64,000 nucleotides of DNA from Xanthomonas rydalmerensis (GTDB taxonomy: Bacteria > Pseudomonadota > Gammaproteobacteria > Xanthomonadales > Xanthomonadaceae). A program made the position numbers and the translations under genes. The notes under the pieces are model-generated. The model saw only the letters and a program-made list of their open reading frames with translations, did no database searches and was not told where the DNA came from. The stretch is taken from the NCBI RefSeq assembly GCF_033170385.1, contig NZ_CP126170.1, positions 1,760,001 through 1,824,000 on the forward strand, written 5' to 3'. Within the stretch, counting starts at the first letter, position 1; every line of letters starts with the position of its first letter. Below are positions 6,632-15,498 of this stretch, in pieces.

Positions 6632-9016
6632 TCATTGTGGCGTGGACGGGCTTAATGTCAGCGTGTGCCGGGTTTGACCGGGCAGGAACTTTGTGGCGCG
6701 GCCCTGCACCCAGTCGGCGTGGCCGGCGCCCCAGAACGGCGACAGCGGATGGCCGCTCTGGCCGCCCGGCATGTGCACGATGCCGTCGGCCTCGTGGCCC
6801 GGCGCCACCACCATGCGCTCGGAGGCGCCGAAGGCCGGGCGCTGCACCCGCGGCATGTCGTCGTCGCCCGCCAGCGGCGTGTCCGGCATGCACAGCCAGC
6901 CACGCAGCGGCGCCGGCAGGCCCTGCGCCAGCGGGTGGCAGATCGCCGCACGGTTCTGCTGGCCCCAGCGGCGCGTGTCCAGCGGGCCGTCGGCCTGCAG
7001 CGTCGTGCGCACCTCGGCGGCGGCGTCCTCCAGCAGCGCCTGCCAACTGCCGTAGCGGCGCGGCAACAGGTGCAGGGGCTGTTGCTGCAGCAGCGGCCAG
7101 GCCACGCCTTCCAGTTGCGGCAGCGGCGGTGGCGCGGCATCGGCGTCCGATCCTGTCCGGGCCGGCGCGATCAGGCCGTCGCGGATCCGGGTCAGTACCG
7201 CCAGGCGCCATGCGCGCACCAGGGTGTAGCTGACCGAGCCGGTGCTGGCGCGGCCTTCCCAGTGCGCGGCCGCCTGCGCGACGGCGTGCAGCGCCGGCGT
7301 GGCCGCGCCGGCATCGCGTTGCCGTAGCAGTGCCCACCAGCGCTGCAGGAACAACGCGCGGTCGTCGAGCTGGATCGCCAGCAACTGTTGTTCGTCGAGA
7401 TGCGGGTGCAGGCGCAGGTCGTCGCGGATCTGCTGCGCGCGCGCGCCCAGCGCGTAGCCGCCGTCGCCGATCGGGGCCAGTTCGGCGCCGCCGACCACGC
7501 GGGCGTTGGCGGTCCACAGTTGCCCGTCGGCGGGATCGATGCGCTGCGGCGACTGGGTGGTGGACAGCGGCCATGGCGCGCAGCGGGCCTGCGCCGGCAC
7601 CGTCGCGCGCACGTCGTGCATCACCGCATCGGCCGCGCAGTGCGGGCCGCGCAGCGGCAGCGGGCCGAGTACGCGCCAGCCGATGTGGCCGTCGCGGTCG
7701 GCCAGCACCAGGTTCTGCGCCGGCGTGGCGATGGCTTGCGCGTGGGCGAAGGCGCTGCCCAGCGTCTCGGTGCGGGCGAAGTCGGCCAGGCCCAGGTTCA
7801 GCGCACCCGGCAACTGCGCGGCCCAGCGCAGCGCCAGCGCGCTGCCGTCCGGCTCGTGCTGCAGGATCGGGCCGTAAGCGGTGTCCTCCACCTGCAGCGT
7901 GGTGTCGGGAGCGCCGGAGACGCGGATCAGTTCGCGATGCACGGTGACCGGCGTGCAGCCGGGTTGGGCCACGGCGGCGCATGGGGTCAGTCGGTACCAA
8001 TCGGCGGTATCGGCATAGCTGTTGGTGAAGCCCCAGGCGATGTGGCCGTTGCTGCCGACGATCACTGCCGGCAGGCCCGGCAGCGAGAACCCCGACACGT
8101 CCACGCGGCCGCCCGGTGCCTGCGCATCGGCATAGCGCAGGCGCACCCGGAACCACAGACTGGGCGCGCGCAGGGCCAGGTGCATATCGTTGGCGACGAT
8201 GGCACGGCCGTCGGCGGTGCGGCTGCCGGCGATGGCCCAGTTGTTGCTGCCGGGCGCGCTGGTGGCGACCGCTTCCGTCGCGGCCGGCGCGGGCGCGTCG
8301 GCCAGGCGGCGCAGATCGACCTGGCCGGCATCGGGCAGCACCGCGTCGCCGCGCACGCTGCCGTCCAGTGTCGCGTCCCAACTGCTGCCTTCGTGGCGCA
8401 GCAAGGCATACAGCGGCGCCGGCAAGCGCTGCTGCAGGCGGTACAGGTCCAGCTTGCGCTCGAGTTGCTTGCCCTGCAGATCGAAGTACATCGCCTGGCC
8501 GGCCAGCGCCGAATCCACCGGCTGCCAGTCGCGCGGCGTGGCGAACAGCATCAGGTACGGCCACGGCCGCACCCGCAATGCGTGAAGGCCCTGGTTGACG
8601 CCGGCGCTGTAGGCCTGCAGCGCCGCTGTATGCGTGCCGGCGAACGTGGCCAGTTGCGCGCTGCTGCGGGCGCGCAGGCGCTGCGCGCGCCGCGCCTTGT
8701 CCACGCCCAGCGCATGTGGGCCGACCAGCTCGGACAGTTCGCCGGCGGCGGCGCGGCGCAGCAGGTCCATCTCGAAGAAGCGTTCCTGCGCGTGCACGTA
8801 GCCGAGCGCGCGCATCGCATCGGCCTCGTCGGCGGCATCGATGGTGACCACGCCCAGCGCGTCGCGCTGGATGCTCGCCGGCGCCCGCAGGCCTTGCAGC
8901 GGCGCGGTGCCGTCGAGCGTGGCCAGGCTGCCGCGCAGCAGCAGCCAGACGCCCAGCGCCACGGCCGCCGCCAGCAGCAGCGTCCCCAGCAGCAGGCGTT
9001 TCCATCGACCGCGCAT
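6632..9016 (-). CDS. Penicillin acylase family (Ntn-hydrolase) protein
   Basis: 794 aa. An N-terminal membrane segment (about 6-27) is followed by the alpha-subunit-like region with LGYVHAQERFFEMDLLRR, the landmark of penicillin G acylase-family proteins. The processing and nucleophile motif GSNNWAIAGSRT places the catalytic Ser at 257, which becomes the new N-terminus of the beta subunit after autocleavage in known members. Further family motifs are NDMHLALRAPSLWF and GHIAWGFTNSYADTADWY. Family enzymes hydrolyse amide bonds of beta-lactams, acyl-homoserine lactones or lipopeptides; the substrate here is unknown. GGAGAG sits 8 bases before the chosen ATG at 9016. The membrane anchor suggests periplasmic action. 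Confidence 0.9.
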   Translation of the reverse strand: MRGRWKRLLLGTLLLAAAVALGVWLLLRGSLATLDGTAPLQGLRAPASIQRDALGVVTIDAADEADAMRALGYVHAQERFFEMDLLRRAAAGELSELVGPHALGVDKARRAQRLRARSSAQLATFAGTHTAALQAYSAGVNQGLHALRVRPWPYLMLFATPRDWQPVDSALAGQAMYFDLQGKQLERKLDLYRLQQRLPAPLYALLRHEGSSWDATLDGSVRGDAVLPDAGQVDLRRLADAPAPAATEAVATSAPGSNNWAIAGSRTADGRAIVANDMHLALRAPSLWFRVRLRYADAQAPGGRVDVSGFSLPGLPAVIVGSNGHIAWGFTNSYADTADWYRLTPCAAVAQPGCTPVTVHRELIRVSGAPDTTLQVEDTAYGPILQHEPDGSALALRWAAQLPGALNLGLADFARTETLGSAFAHAQAIATPAQNLVLADRDGHIGWRVLGPLPLRGPHCAADAVMHDVRATVPAQARCAPWPLSTTQSPQRIDPADGQLWTANARVVGGAELAPIGDGGYALGARAQQIRDDLRLHPHLDEQQLLAIQLDDRALFLQRWWALLRQRDAGAATPALHAVAQAAAHWEGRASTGSVSYTLVRAWRLAVLTRIRDGLIAPARTGSDADAAPPPLPQLEGVAWPLLQQQPLHLLPRRYGSWQALLEDAAAEVRTTLQADGPLDTRRWGQQNRAAICHPLAQGLPAPLRGWLCMPDTPLAGDDDMPRVQRPAFGASERMVVAPGHEADGIVHMPGGQSGHPLSPFWGAGHADWVQGRATKFLPGQTRHTLTLSPSTPQ

Positions 9017-9208
9017 CGTCTCTCTCCGGATAGGCAAGTCTCCGATTCTAGACACGAGTGCGTGTCGTTCCCGCGTAGGTGCGGCGCGCTGTGCGCGGGG
9101 TCACGCATCGCGGACGTGCGAGTCGGGATGTGAATGATTCCGATTGGAACGCGGCGTGGCGGCATCGGGCACTATGGCGCCCTCAGTCGACCCCACGGAG
9201 CCCGCCCC

Positions 9209-9700
9209 ATGAAGGGACACCCCGACGTTGTGCAATGCCTCAAGGAGCTGCTGCGCGGCGAACTGGCCGCGCGCGACCAGTATTTCATCCACTCGCGGCG
9301 TTACGAGGACCAGGGCCTGCAGGCGCTGTACGAGCGCATCAACCATGAAATGGAAGAGGAAACCGAGCACGCCGATGCGCTGCTGCGGCGCATCCTGTTC
9401 CTGGAGGGCGACCCGGACATGCGTCCGCATGCGTTCGAACCCGGGCGCACGGTCGAGGAGATGCTGGAGAAGGACCTGAAGGTCGAGTACGAAGTGCGCG
9501 CCAACCTGGCCGCCGGCATGAAGCTGTGCGAGCAGCACGGCGACTACGTCAGCCGCGACGTGCTGCTGGCCCAGTTGCGCGACACCGAGGAAGACCATGC
9601 GTGGTGGTTGGAGCAGCAGCTTGGCCTGATCAAGCGCATCGGCATGGCGCTGTACCAGACCTCGAAGATCGACGGGCACGTGTCCGGCAAGGACGCCTGA
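9209..9700 (+). CDS. ftnA: Bacterial ferritin of the heme-free FtnA/BfrA type
   Basis: 163 aa. It is similar throughout to bacterioferritins, with ferroxidase ligands Glu18, Glu51, His54 and Tyr25, plus Glu and His in the C-terminal [11 protein letters not shown] helix. The heme-binding Met52 of classical bacterioferritin is Thr here (EEETEHAD), as I recall for Pseudomonas aeruginosa FtnA (formerly called BfrA), which stores iron without heme. The protein should form a 24-subunit shell that oxidises Fe(II) and stores Fe(III). The ATG at 9209 begins the conserved MKGHPDVV; its Shine-Dalgarno is weak (CGGAG, 10 bases upstream). A GC hairpin without a T-run follows at 9711-9732. Confidence 0.9.
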   Translation: MKGHPDVVQCLKELLRGELAARDQYFIHSRRYEDQGLQALYERINHEMEEETEHADALLRRILFLEGDPDMRPHAFEPGRTVEEMLEKDLKVEYEVRANLAAGMKLCEQHGDYVSRDVLLAQLRDTEEDHAWWLEQQLGLIKRIGMALYQTSKIDGHVSGKDA

Positions 9701-10204
9701 TCCAGGCGCGCGCCTCCCGCCTGCGGGAGGCGCCGATGCGTTGAGCGGGAGCTTCCCGCCACCGCGGCCGCGCCATCGCCGGCTGCTTGCGACCGGTCGA
9801 TCGTACCCGTCGCCATCTCTCTCGTTGGCCCGCATCGGCACTGCCGCACTCGCGGGCGATGCGTGTCATCGATGTCGTCGCGTTGGTCGCTGCAGCCAGA
9901 CTGCAGCGAACGCGGACCAACCTCGCTTCCCTGGTCATTTCGTGCCGTTGCCGACCGTGTTCGGCTGCGCACGCGTGGCTGCGTTGTCCGAGGACGTGCG
10001 ATCGACGGATTCAGTCGGCCTGAAGGGTTGGGACACGGCCACAAAGCGCACCGAGCCACTTCGAAGCCCCCGCTGGCTGCTGTTGCAATGCCGCAAAAAA
10101 CGGCCGGCGCCGGCATGGCGCTACGCACGGAATCCCTTGAAATCCAGGCATTTGCGCGCCTCGTCAGGTCCGCGCCAAGCGCCGTACCGGCAATGCTTGC
10201 AAAA
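9701..10204. other. 500-bp non-coding stretch
   Basis: A stem-loop CGCCTCCCG/CGGGAGGCG (9711-9732) probably ends the ferritin transcript. The rest has open frames on both strands, but none has a ribosome binding site, family motif or codon pattern like the neighbours. I found no RNA gene. It probably holds regulatory sequence for the cluster that follows. Confidence 0.5.
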
Positions 10205-10239
10205 CAGTAGTGATCGCTATACGGTAGTTTTCACTACTG
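10205..10239. promoter_or_regulatory. 35-bp palindromic operator-like site
   Basis: CAGTAGTGA (10205-10213) and TCACTACTG (10231-10239) are perfect inverted repeats 17 bases apart. A -10-like TATACG (10218-10223) lies between them. The site sits 27 bases before the first gene of the cluster. A dimeric repressor binding here would block that promoter; the TetR gene at 19104 is one candidate. Confidence 0.5.
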
Positions 10240-10266
10240 AATTGCGCGATGGCGAGGGGGCGTTCG

Positions 10267-10710
10267 ATGCAGGCGAATCTGGAAATGAAGCGGTACGGCG
10301 CGGTCGGTGCGTTCGTCGCGGGATGGCTGCTGGTGCCGGCCGCGGCGGGCGCCGCACCGGCCGCGGCGCAGGGGCTGTGGCTGACCGCGGCCAAGGATGC
10401 GGTGGTGGAGTTCGCGCCTTGCGCGGATGCGGCCAGCGCCTTGTGCGGGCGCATCGTCTGGGACAAGGACGCCGGCACCGCCACCGATACCTGCGGCGTG
10501 CAGATCGCGCGCCTGGGCCGCGAGGACGGCGACACCTGGCGCGACGGCTGGGCCTTCGATCCGCGCAGCGGCAAGCGCTACAAGGCCACGCTGCGCGCCA
10601 GCGGCAAGTCGCTGGACCTGCGCGCCTTCGTCGGCGTGGAAGTGCTCGGCGAGACCGAACGCTTCACCCGCGTGCAGGCGCTGCCCAGCACGCCGGTCTG
10701 CGCCAAGTAG
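10267..10710 (+). CDS. DUF2147 family secreted protein
   Basis: 147 aa. A signal peptide (about 1-35, ending AAGAAPAAA) is followed by the DUF2147 pattern: GLWLTAAKDAVVEFAPC, LCGRIVWDKD, WAFDPRSGKRYKATL and a final LRAFVGVEVLGETERFTRV. The fold is a small lipocalin-like beta barrel; family function is unknown. I prefer the ATG at 10267 because GAGGGGG lies about seven bases upstream; ATGs at 10249 and 10285 are alternatives. It is the first gene after the palindrome at 10205 and lies 100 bases before the porin, so it may be part of the same transcription unit. Confidence 0.8.
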   Translation: MQANLEMKRYGAVGAFVAGWLLVPAAAGAAPAAAQGLWLTAAKDAVVEFAPCADAASALCGRIVWDKDAGTATDTCGVQIARLGREDGDTWRDGWAFDPRSGKRYKATLRASGKSLDLRAFVGVEVLGETERFTRVQALPSTPVCAK

Positions 10711-10810
10711 TTGACTCGCCGCGCGCGCAACGCGCCGGCGCCATCGACGTGCGGGGCCGACGACGGCCACCGCACGTCCCACCTTCCTCAGCGAACCAGG
10801 GGAGATTGAG

Positions 10811-11722
10811 ATGACGGCAGTCCGCTTCATGGCGACCCTCGCGGGCGCACTGGCCCTGCACGGCGCGTGTTGCGCCCAGGCCCACGCCCAGCAGGCCGAG
10901 ACCGATGGCATGGTCAACTACGAGTTCCAGAACCAGATCAAGCTGATGAGCGAGCAGCGCACGCGCGGCGTGTCCGACTCGCTGATGCGCCCGTCGCTGA
11001 AGTGGACCAACCAGTTCGTGCACGCCAGCGGCTTCGTTGCGCTATTGGAGGTGGCCAAGGTCAGCAAGAAGCAGTTCCTCGACGGCGACGGCCTGGGCAT
11101 CACCGCGGCGGCCGGCTACCGCTTCGGCAATCCCGATGCCTGGCATGCCGGCGTCGGCCTGGCCACCGAGCGCTTCCCCGGCGCCAGCTTCCTGGCCCCG
11201 CACCAGATCGATCTGCAGACCGGCACGCCGGAGGACTTCCGCCGCACCGACTACGACAGCAATTTCGGTGTGCTCGAACTCGGCTACGGCGCGGTCGAAG
11301 GCCGTGTGCTGTACGTGTTCTCCAAGACCTACCGCGGCGCCGACACCGGCGGCGTGTGCGCGCAGATCCTGCAGTTCGCCGCCGACCCGACGACGGCGCT
11401 GCGCTGCTTCGCCCGCGGCGAACATGACTCGCGCGGCACCCTGCTGGGCGATCTCAACTACCAGACCCCGCTGCTGCCGTCGGTGCTGCCGTCGACCACG
11501 CTGCGCCTGCACGCCGGCTACCAGAAGCTGCGCAACTTCAGCGAGGGTAGCTTCGCCGACTACCAGATCGGCGTCACCCACAAGCGTTGGGGCCTGGACT
11601 GGAATCTGGACTGGGTCAGCACCCGGGTCAACGCGCACGAACTGTACTGGGTGCAGGACGGCGCACGCATCCGCAAGACCGACGGCGACACCCTGGTGGC
11701 CTCGATCGGCTACACGTTCTGA
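10811..11722 (+). CDS. TorF-like outer-membrane porin
   Basis: 303 aa. A cleavable signal peptide (to about AHA, residue 26) is followed by alternating beta strands and a C-terminal SIGYTF ending in Phe, the signal for outer-membrane barrel insertion. The pattern MVNYEFQNQIKLMSEQRTRGVSDS is like the start of TorF/Gcw_chp putative porins (SRGISxS). GGGGAGATTGAG precedes the ATG. It probably admits the substrate of the enzymes encoded directly downstream; the kinase starts three bases after its stop. Confidence 0.82.
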   Translation: MTAVRFMATLAGALALHGACCAQAHAQQAETDGMVNYEFQNQIKLMSEQRTRGVSDSLMRPSLKWTNQFVHASGFVALLEVAKVSKKQFLDGDGLGITAAAGYRFGNPDAWHAGVGLATERFPGASFLAPHQIDLQTGTPEDFRRTDYDSNFGVLELGYGAVEGRVLYVFSKTYRGADTGGVCAQILQFAADPTTALRCFARGEHDSRGTLLGDLNYQTPLLPSVLPSTTLRLHAGYQKLRNFSEGSFADYQIGVTHKRWGLDWNLDWVSTRVNAHELYWVQDGARIRKTDGDTLVASIGYTF

Positions 11723-11725
11723 CCC

Positions 11726-13369
11726 ATGCGCAGCGAACTGCTCGATGCCGACCGTGGCGGCGACCAGCCGTTGGTGCTGGCGGTGGATCTGGGAACCTCC
11801 GGTTGCAAGTGCGCGCTGGTCACGCTGGACGGCCAGGTGATCGCCTGGGCGTTCGAACCGGTGCCGCTGCACGTGCACGGGGTCTGTGCCGAGCAGGATC
11901 CGCGCGACTGGTGGAACGCGCTGCTGGTCACCGCCGCGGCGGTGCTGCAAGGGGGCGAGGCGCTGCGCCGTCGGGTGACCGCGGTGTGCTGCTCGACCCA
12001 GGGCGAGTGCACCGTGTGCGTGGACCACGACGGCCAGGCGCTGGGCAACGCCATGCTGTGGCTGGACATGCGCGGGCAGGCGGCGATCGCGCGGCGCCTG
12101 CGCGGGCGCTGGCTCAACGTGCGCGGCTATGCGCCGCTGAAGCTGCTGCGTTGGCTGCGCCTGAGCGGCGGCGCGCCGGCCGGCAGCGGCAAGGATTGCG
12201 CCGGCCACATCGCCTATCTGCGCGACCACGAACCGCAGCGCTACCAGCGCACGCACAAGTTCCTCAACGCGCTGGACTATCTCAACCTGCGCCTGACCGG
12301 GCGCTTCTGCGCCACTGCCGATTCGGTGCTGACCACCTGGGTCACCGACAACCGCGACCCGATGCGCATCCGCTACGACGATGGCTTGCTGCGGCTGCTC
12401 GGCATCGAGCGCGACAAGCTGCCGGACCTGGTGGCCTCCACCGAGGTGCTGGGGCCGCTGCTGCCGCAGGTGGCCGCGCAACTGGGGCTGTCGCCGCAGA
12501 CCCGGGTGATCGCCGGCGCCATCGACAACTCGGCGGTGGCGGTGGCCGCGGCGGTCGACGACTATGCCGCGCATCTGTACCTGGGCACTTCGTCGTGGCT
12601 GGGCGCGCACGTGCCGCGGATGAAGACCGATGTGTTCAGCAACATCGCCGCGGTGCCGTGCGCGGTGAGCGGGCGCTACCTGGCCACCGCGCTGCAGTCC
12701 ACCGCCGGCGCCAACCTGTCGTTCCTGCGCGACCGCATCCTGTTCCATCCCGACGAATTGCTCCGCGACGAGGATCGTCCGGACGTGTACGAAGTGCTCA
12801 ACGTCATCGCCGCGCGCGTGCCGCCCGGGGCCAATGGCCTGGTGTACATGCCGTGGCTGTTCGGCGAGCGCACCCCGGTGGAGGACCACAGCCTGCGCGC
12901 CGGGCTGGTCAACCTGTCGCTGATGCACACCCGCGAGGACATCATCCGCGCCTTCATGGAAGGGGTGGCGTTGAACACGCGCTGGATGATGGAGCCGTTC
13001 GCGCGCCTGCTCGGGCGCGATCCCGGCGTGATCGCCGCGGTCGGCGGCGGCGCGCAGTCGGACCTGTGGTGCCAGATCATCGCCGACGTCGGCGGCCAGC
13101 CGATCCGGCAACTGCACAATCCGATCCAGGCCAATGCGATCGGCGCCACCTTCATCGCCGGCGTTGGCCTGGGCCGGCTGCGCTTCGCCGACCTGCCGGC
13201 GCTGCAACGCGCGCGCCGGGTATACGAGCCGTCGCCGCGCAACCGCGCGCTGTACGACGACCGCTATGCGACGTTCCGCGAATTGCAGCGCACCCTGGCG
13301 CCGATCTACCGGCGCATGAATCCCGCTCCCGAGTGCGTGCCGGAGGTACCCCAGCATGTTTGCCCATGA
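11726..13369 (+). CDS. FGGY-family carbohydrate kinase
   Basis: 547 aa. The phosphate-binding motif DLGTSGCK begins at Asp21. The catalytic Asp is probably Asp267 in GAIDNSAVAV, and the adenosine-binding GGGAQSDLWCQII is at about 440-452, so both FGGY lobes are complete. The family phosphorylates sugars or polyols (xylulose, glycerol, erythritol, ribulose). Conserved blocks resemble xylulokinase-type members, but substrate residues cannot be assigned by eye. Its 3' end overlaps the aldolase gene by 14 bases, which ties the two steps together: kinase, then retro-aldol cleavage of a sugar phosphate (inference). Confidence 0.92.
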   Translation: MRSELLDADRGGDQPLVLAVDLGTSGCKCALVTLDGQVIAWAFEPVPLHVHGVCAEQDPRDWWNALLVTAAAVLQGGEALRRRVTAVCCSTQGECTVCVDHDGQALGNAMLWLDMRGQAAIARRLRGRWLNVRGYAPLKLLRWLRLSGGAPAGSGKDCAGHIAYLRDHEPQRYQRTHKFLNALDYLNLRLTGRFCATADSVLTTWVTDNRDPMRIRYDDGLLRLLGIERDKLPDLVASTEVLGPLLPQVAAQLGLSPQTRVIAGAIDNSAVAVAAAVDDYAAHLYLGTSSWLGAHVPRMKTDVFSNIAAVPCAVSGRYLATALQSTAGANLSFLRDRILFHPDELLRDEDRPDVYEVLNVIAARVPPGANGLVYMPWLFGERTPVEDHSLRAGLVNLSLMHTREDIIRAFMEGVALNTRWMMEPFARLLGRDPGVIAAVGGGAQSDLWCQIIADVGGQPIRQLHNPIQANAIGATFIAGVGLGRLRFADLPALQRARRVYEPSPRNRALYDDRYATFRELQRTLAPIYRRMNPAPECVPEVPQHVCP

Positions 13370-13997
13370 ACAACGTGCGCGCGTGGTCGCGCTGTGCGTG
13401 GAGCTGTCGCGGCGCGGCTACCTGGCCGGCACCGGCGGCAACGTCGCGCTGCGCCTGGACGCCGAGCGCTTCGCGGTGACGCCGTCGGCCACCGACTACC
13501 TGGCGATGCGCGCCGAGGACATCTGCGTGGTGCGCCTGGCCGACCTGCGGCAACTGGACGGTGCCGCCACGCCGTCGGTGGAGACCGGGCTGCATGCGCA
13601 GGTGCTGCGCCGCCGGCCCGACGTGGCCTGCAGCATCCACACCCATCAGCCGGTGGCCAGCGCCTGCGCGCTGCTCGGCGCGGCGCTGCCGGTGGAGGAC
13701 ACCGCGTTGCAGGCGGTAATCGGCGCGCGCGTGCCGATGGTCGGCTACTTCCCGTCCGGCACCGGGCTGCTGGCCTGGCTGCTGGCGCGGCAACTGCGCC
13801 CGTCGAGCAACGCTTATCTGATGCGCAACCACGGCGTGCTGTGCTGCGGCCGCAGCCTGGAACAGGCGGTGGCGGCGGTCGATGCGCTGGAGCAGGTGGC
13901 GCGCGATCACCTGGCACGCCGCATCGAACGCCGCGCGCTGCACGACGCCGGAATGGCTGCGCCGTTGCGCGCCGTCCTCACCGCACTGGAGGCCTGA
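13356..13997 (+). CDS. Class II aldolase/adducin-family aldolase
   Basis: 213 aa, the size of fuculose- and ribulose-phosphate aldolases or epimerases. Zinc ligands are His95 and His97 (SIHTHQP) and His159 (MRNHG); Glu76 (SVETGLHAQ) is the likely catalytic acid/base. The N-terminal GTGGNVALRL is the phosphate-binding block. It is likely to cleave or epimerise the phosphate made by the overlapping kinase. The second product, an aldehyde, may be oxidised by the dehydrogenase at 17496 (inference). GGAGG precedes its start inside the kinase gene. Confidence 0.92.
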   Translation: MFAHEQRARVVALCVELSRRGYLAGTGGNVALRLDAERFAVTPSATDYLAMRAEDICVVRLADLRQLDGAATPSVETGLHAQVLRRRPDVACSIHTHQPVASACALLGAALPVEDTALQAVIGARVPMVGYFPSGTGLLAWLLARQLRPSSNAYLMRNHGVLCCGRSLEQAVAAVDALEQVARDHLARRIERRALHDAGMAAPLRAVLTALEA

Positions 13998-14001
13998 ATC
14001 C

Positions 14002-15495
14002 ATGCACGCCCTTTCCGTTTCCGTTCCCCCGAACCCGGCACCGACCATGAGCCAGACTCCCGCCATTTCGCAATGGCCCGATGTGGACCAGCTGTACGCG
14101 CGTTTCCATGCACTGGTGAACCAGCCGATGCGCCCGATCGGCGCCGTCGGCATGGCCAAGGTGATGCGCTATTTCGATGAGCGCTGCCAGGGCTCCAGGC
14201 GCCTGGGCGAGGCGGCCAAGCAGGTGATCCCCGGCGGCGTGCAGCACAACCTGGCGTTCAACCATCCGTTCCCGCTGGCGATGCACAGCGCCGAGGGCGC
14301 GTACCTGACCGACGTGGACGGCAACCGCTACATCGACTTCCTGCAGGCCGGTGGCCCGACCCTGCTCGGCTCCAATCCGCCGGAACTGCGCGAGCACGTG
14401 CAGGCGGTGCTGGACCAGTGCGGCCCGGTGACCGGCCTGCTGCACGAGTACGAGGTCAAGCTGGCCGAACTGGTCTGCGCCAGCATGCCGGCGGTGGAGA
14501 TGCTGCGCCTGCTCGGCTCCGGCACCGAGGCGGTGATGGGCGCGGTGCGCCTGGCCCGCACCCACACCCGCAAGAAATGGATCATCAAGATCGGCGGCGC
14601 CTACCACGGCTGGAGCGATCAGCTGGTGTACGGCATGCGCCTGCCGGGCACCGGGCGCATGGAGGCGATCGGCATCCCGCGCGGCGCCACCGCCTACACC
14701 CAGGAATGCCATCCCAACGATCTGGAGGCATTGCGCCGCAAGCTGCAAGTCAATCGCCTGCGCGGCGGCACCGCGGCGGTGCTGCTGGAGCCACTGGGGC
14801 CGGAGAGCGGCACGCGGCCGGTGCACCACGACTACAACCGGCAGGTGCGCAAGTTGTGCGACGAGTTCGGCGCGCTGCTGATCTTCGACGAAGTGGTCAC
14901 CGGCTTCCGGCTCGGCCCGGGCGGTGCGCAGGGCTACTTCGGGGTGCTGCCGGACATCACCGTGCTCGGCAAATGCCTGGCCGGTGGCTATCCGATGGCC
15001 GGGGCGATCGGCGGCCGCCGCGAGGTGATGATGAGCCTGGTCGGCGGCATCGGCACCACCGCGCGACGCGCCTTCGTCGGCGGCACGCTGTCGGCCAATC
15101 CGCTGTCCTGCGTGGCCGGCTACCACGCCTTGCTGGAGGCGCAGCGCAGCGACGCCGCCGGCCAGGCCGGCCGTGCCGGCGATCGCCTGCGCCATGGCCT
15201 GGAGGCGATCATCCGCCGTCTCGGCCTGCCGTACGTGGTCTACAACATGGGCTCGATCGTGCACCTGCAGACCTCCGGCGTGTTGCTGCTGGACACCGGC
15301 AACCTGTACAAGCTGTGGCGCGTGCGCAACGAGGCCAAGGAGCGCAAGCACATGATGGAGGAGATGGGCGCGGCGTACTCGGCACACGGGCTGATCACCC
15401 TGGCCGGCAGCCGCATCTACACCAGCCGCGCCGATACCGACGCGGTGGTCGACGAGGCGCTGAATCGCTTCGACGACGTGTTCAAGCTGGTGTAG
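14002..15495 (+). CDS. Class III PLP aminotransferase, GSA-aminomutase-like
   Basis: 497 aa. PLP-binding residues are Asp296 (LIFDEVVTGFR) and the Schiff-base Lys324 (LGKCLAGGYPMAG); GSGTEAVMGAVRLAR holds the phosphate-binding turn. The body resembles glutamate-1-semialdehyde 2,1-aminomutase and related sugar or beta-amino-acid transaminases. It is about 70 residues longer than GSA aminomutase, with an N-terminal extension (1-75) and a longer C-terminal region. I chose ATG 14002 since GGAGG lies about 9 bases upstream, at the end of the aldolase gene; ATG 14047 has no binding site. Its place inside a kinase/aldolase cluster suggests an amino-sugar or amino-polyol substrate, unlike heme synthesis. 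This is inference. Confidence 0.88.
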   Translation: MHALSVSVPPNPAPTMSQTPAISQWPDVDQLYARFHALVNQPMRPIGAVGMAKVMRYFDERCQGSRRLGEAAKQVIPGGVQHNLAFNHPFPLAMHSAEGAYLTDVDGNRYIDFLQAGGPTLLGSNPPELREHVQAVLDQCGPVTGLLHEYEVKLAELVCASMPAVEMLRLLGSGTEAVMGAVRLARTHTRKKWIIKIGGAYHGWSDQLVYGMRLPGTGRMEAIGIPRGATAYTQECHPNDLEALRRKLQVNRLRGGTAAVLLEPLGPESGTRPVHHDYNRQVRKLCDEFGALLIFDEVVTGFRLGPGGAQGYFGVLPDITVLGKCLAGGYPMAGAIGGRREVMMSLVGGIGTTARRAFVGGTLSANPLSCVAGYHALLEAQRSDAAGQAGRAGDRLRHGLEAIIRRLGLPYVVYNMGSIVHLQTSGVLLLDTGNLYKLWRVRNEAKERKHMMEEMGAAYSAHGLITLAGSRIYTSRADTDAVVDEALNRFDDVFKLV

Positions 15496-15498
15496 CGC

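Noticed and set aside
9544..10128. Possible minus-strand gene in the gap after the ferritin gene
   Set aside because: No ribosome binding site, no recognisable domain, and its end overlaps the ferritin gene; composition is not like the neighbouring genes.
14002..15495. hemL (glutamate-1-semialdehyde aminomutase of heme synthesis)
   Set aside because: About 70 residues longer than HemL and embedded in a kinase/aldolase cluster; the similarity is to the wider class III family.
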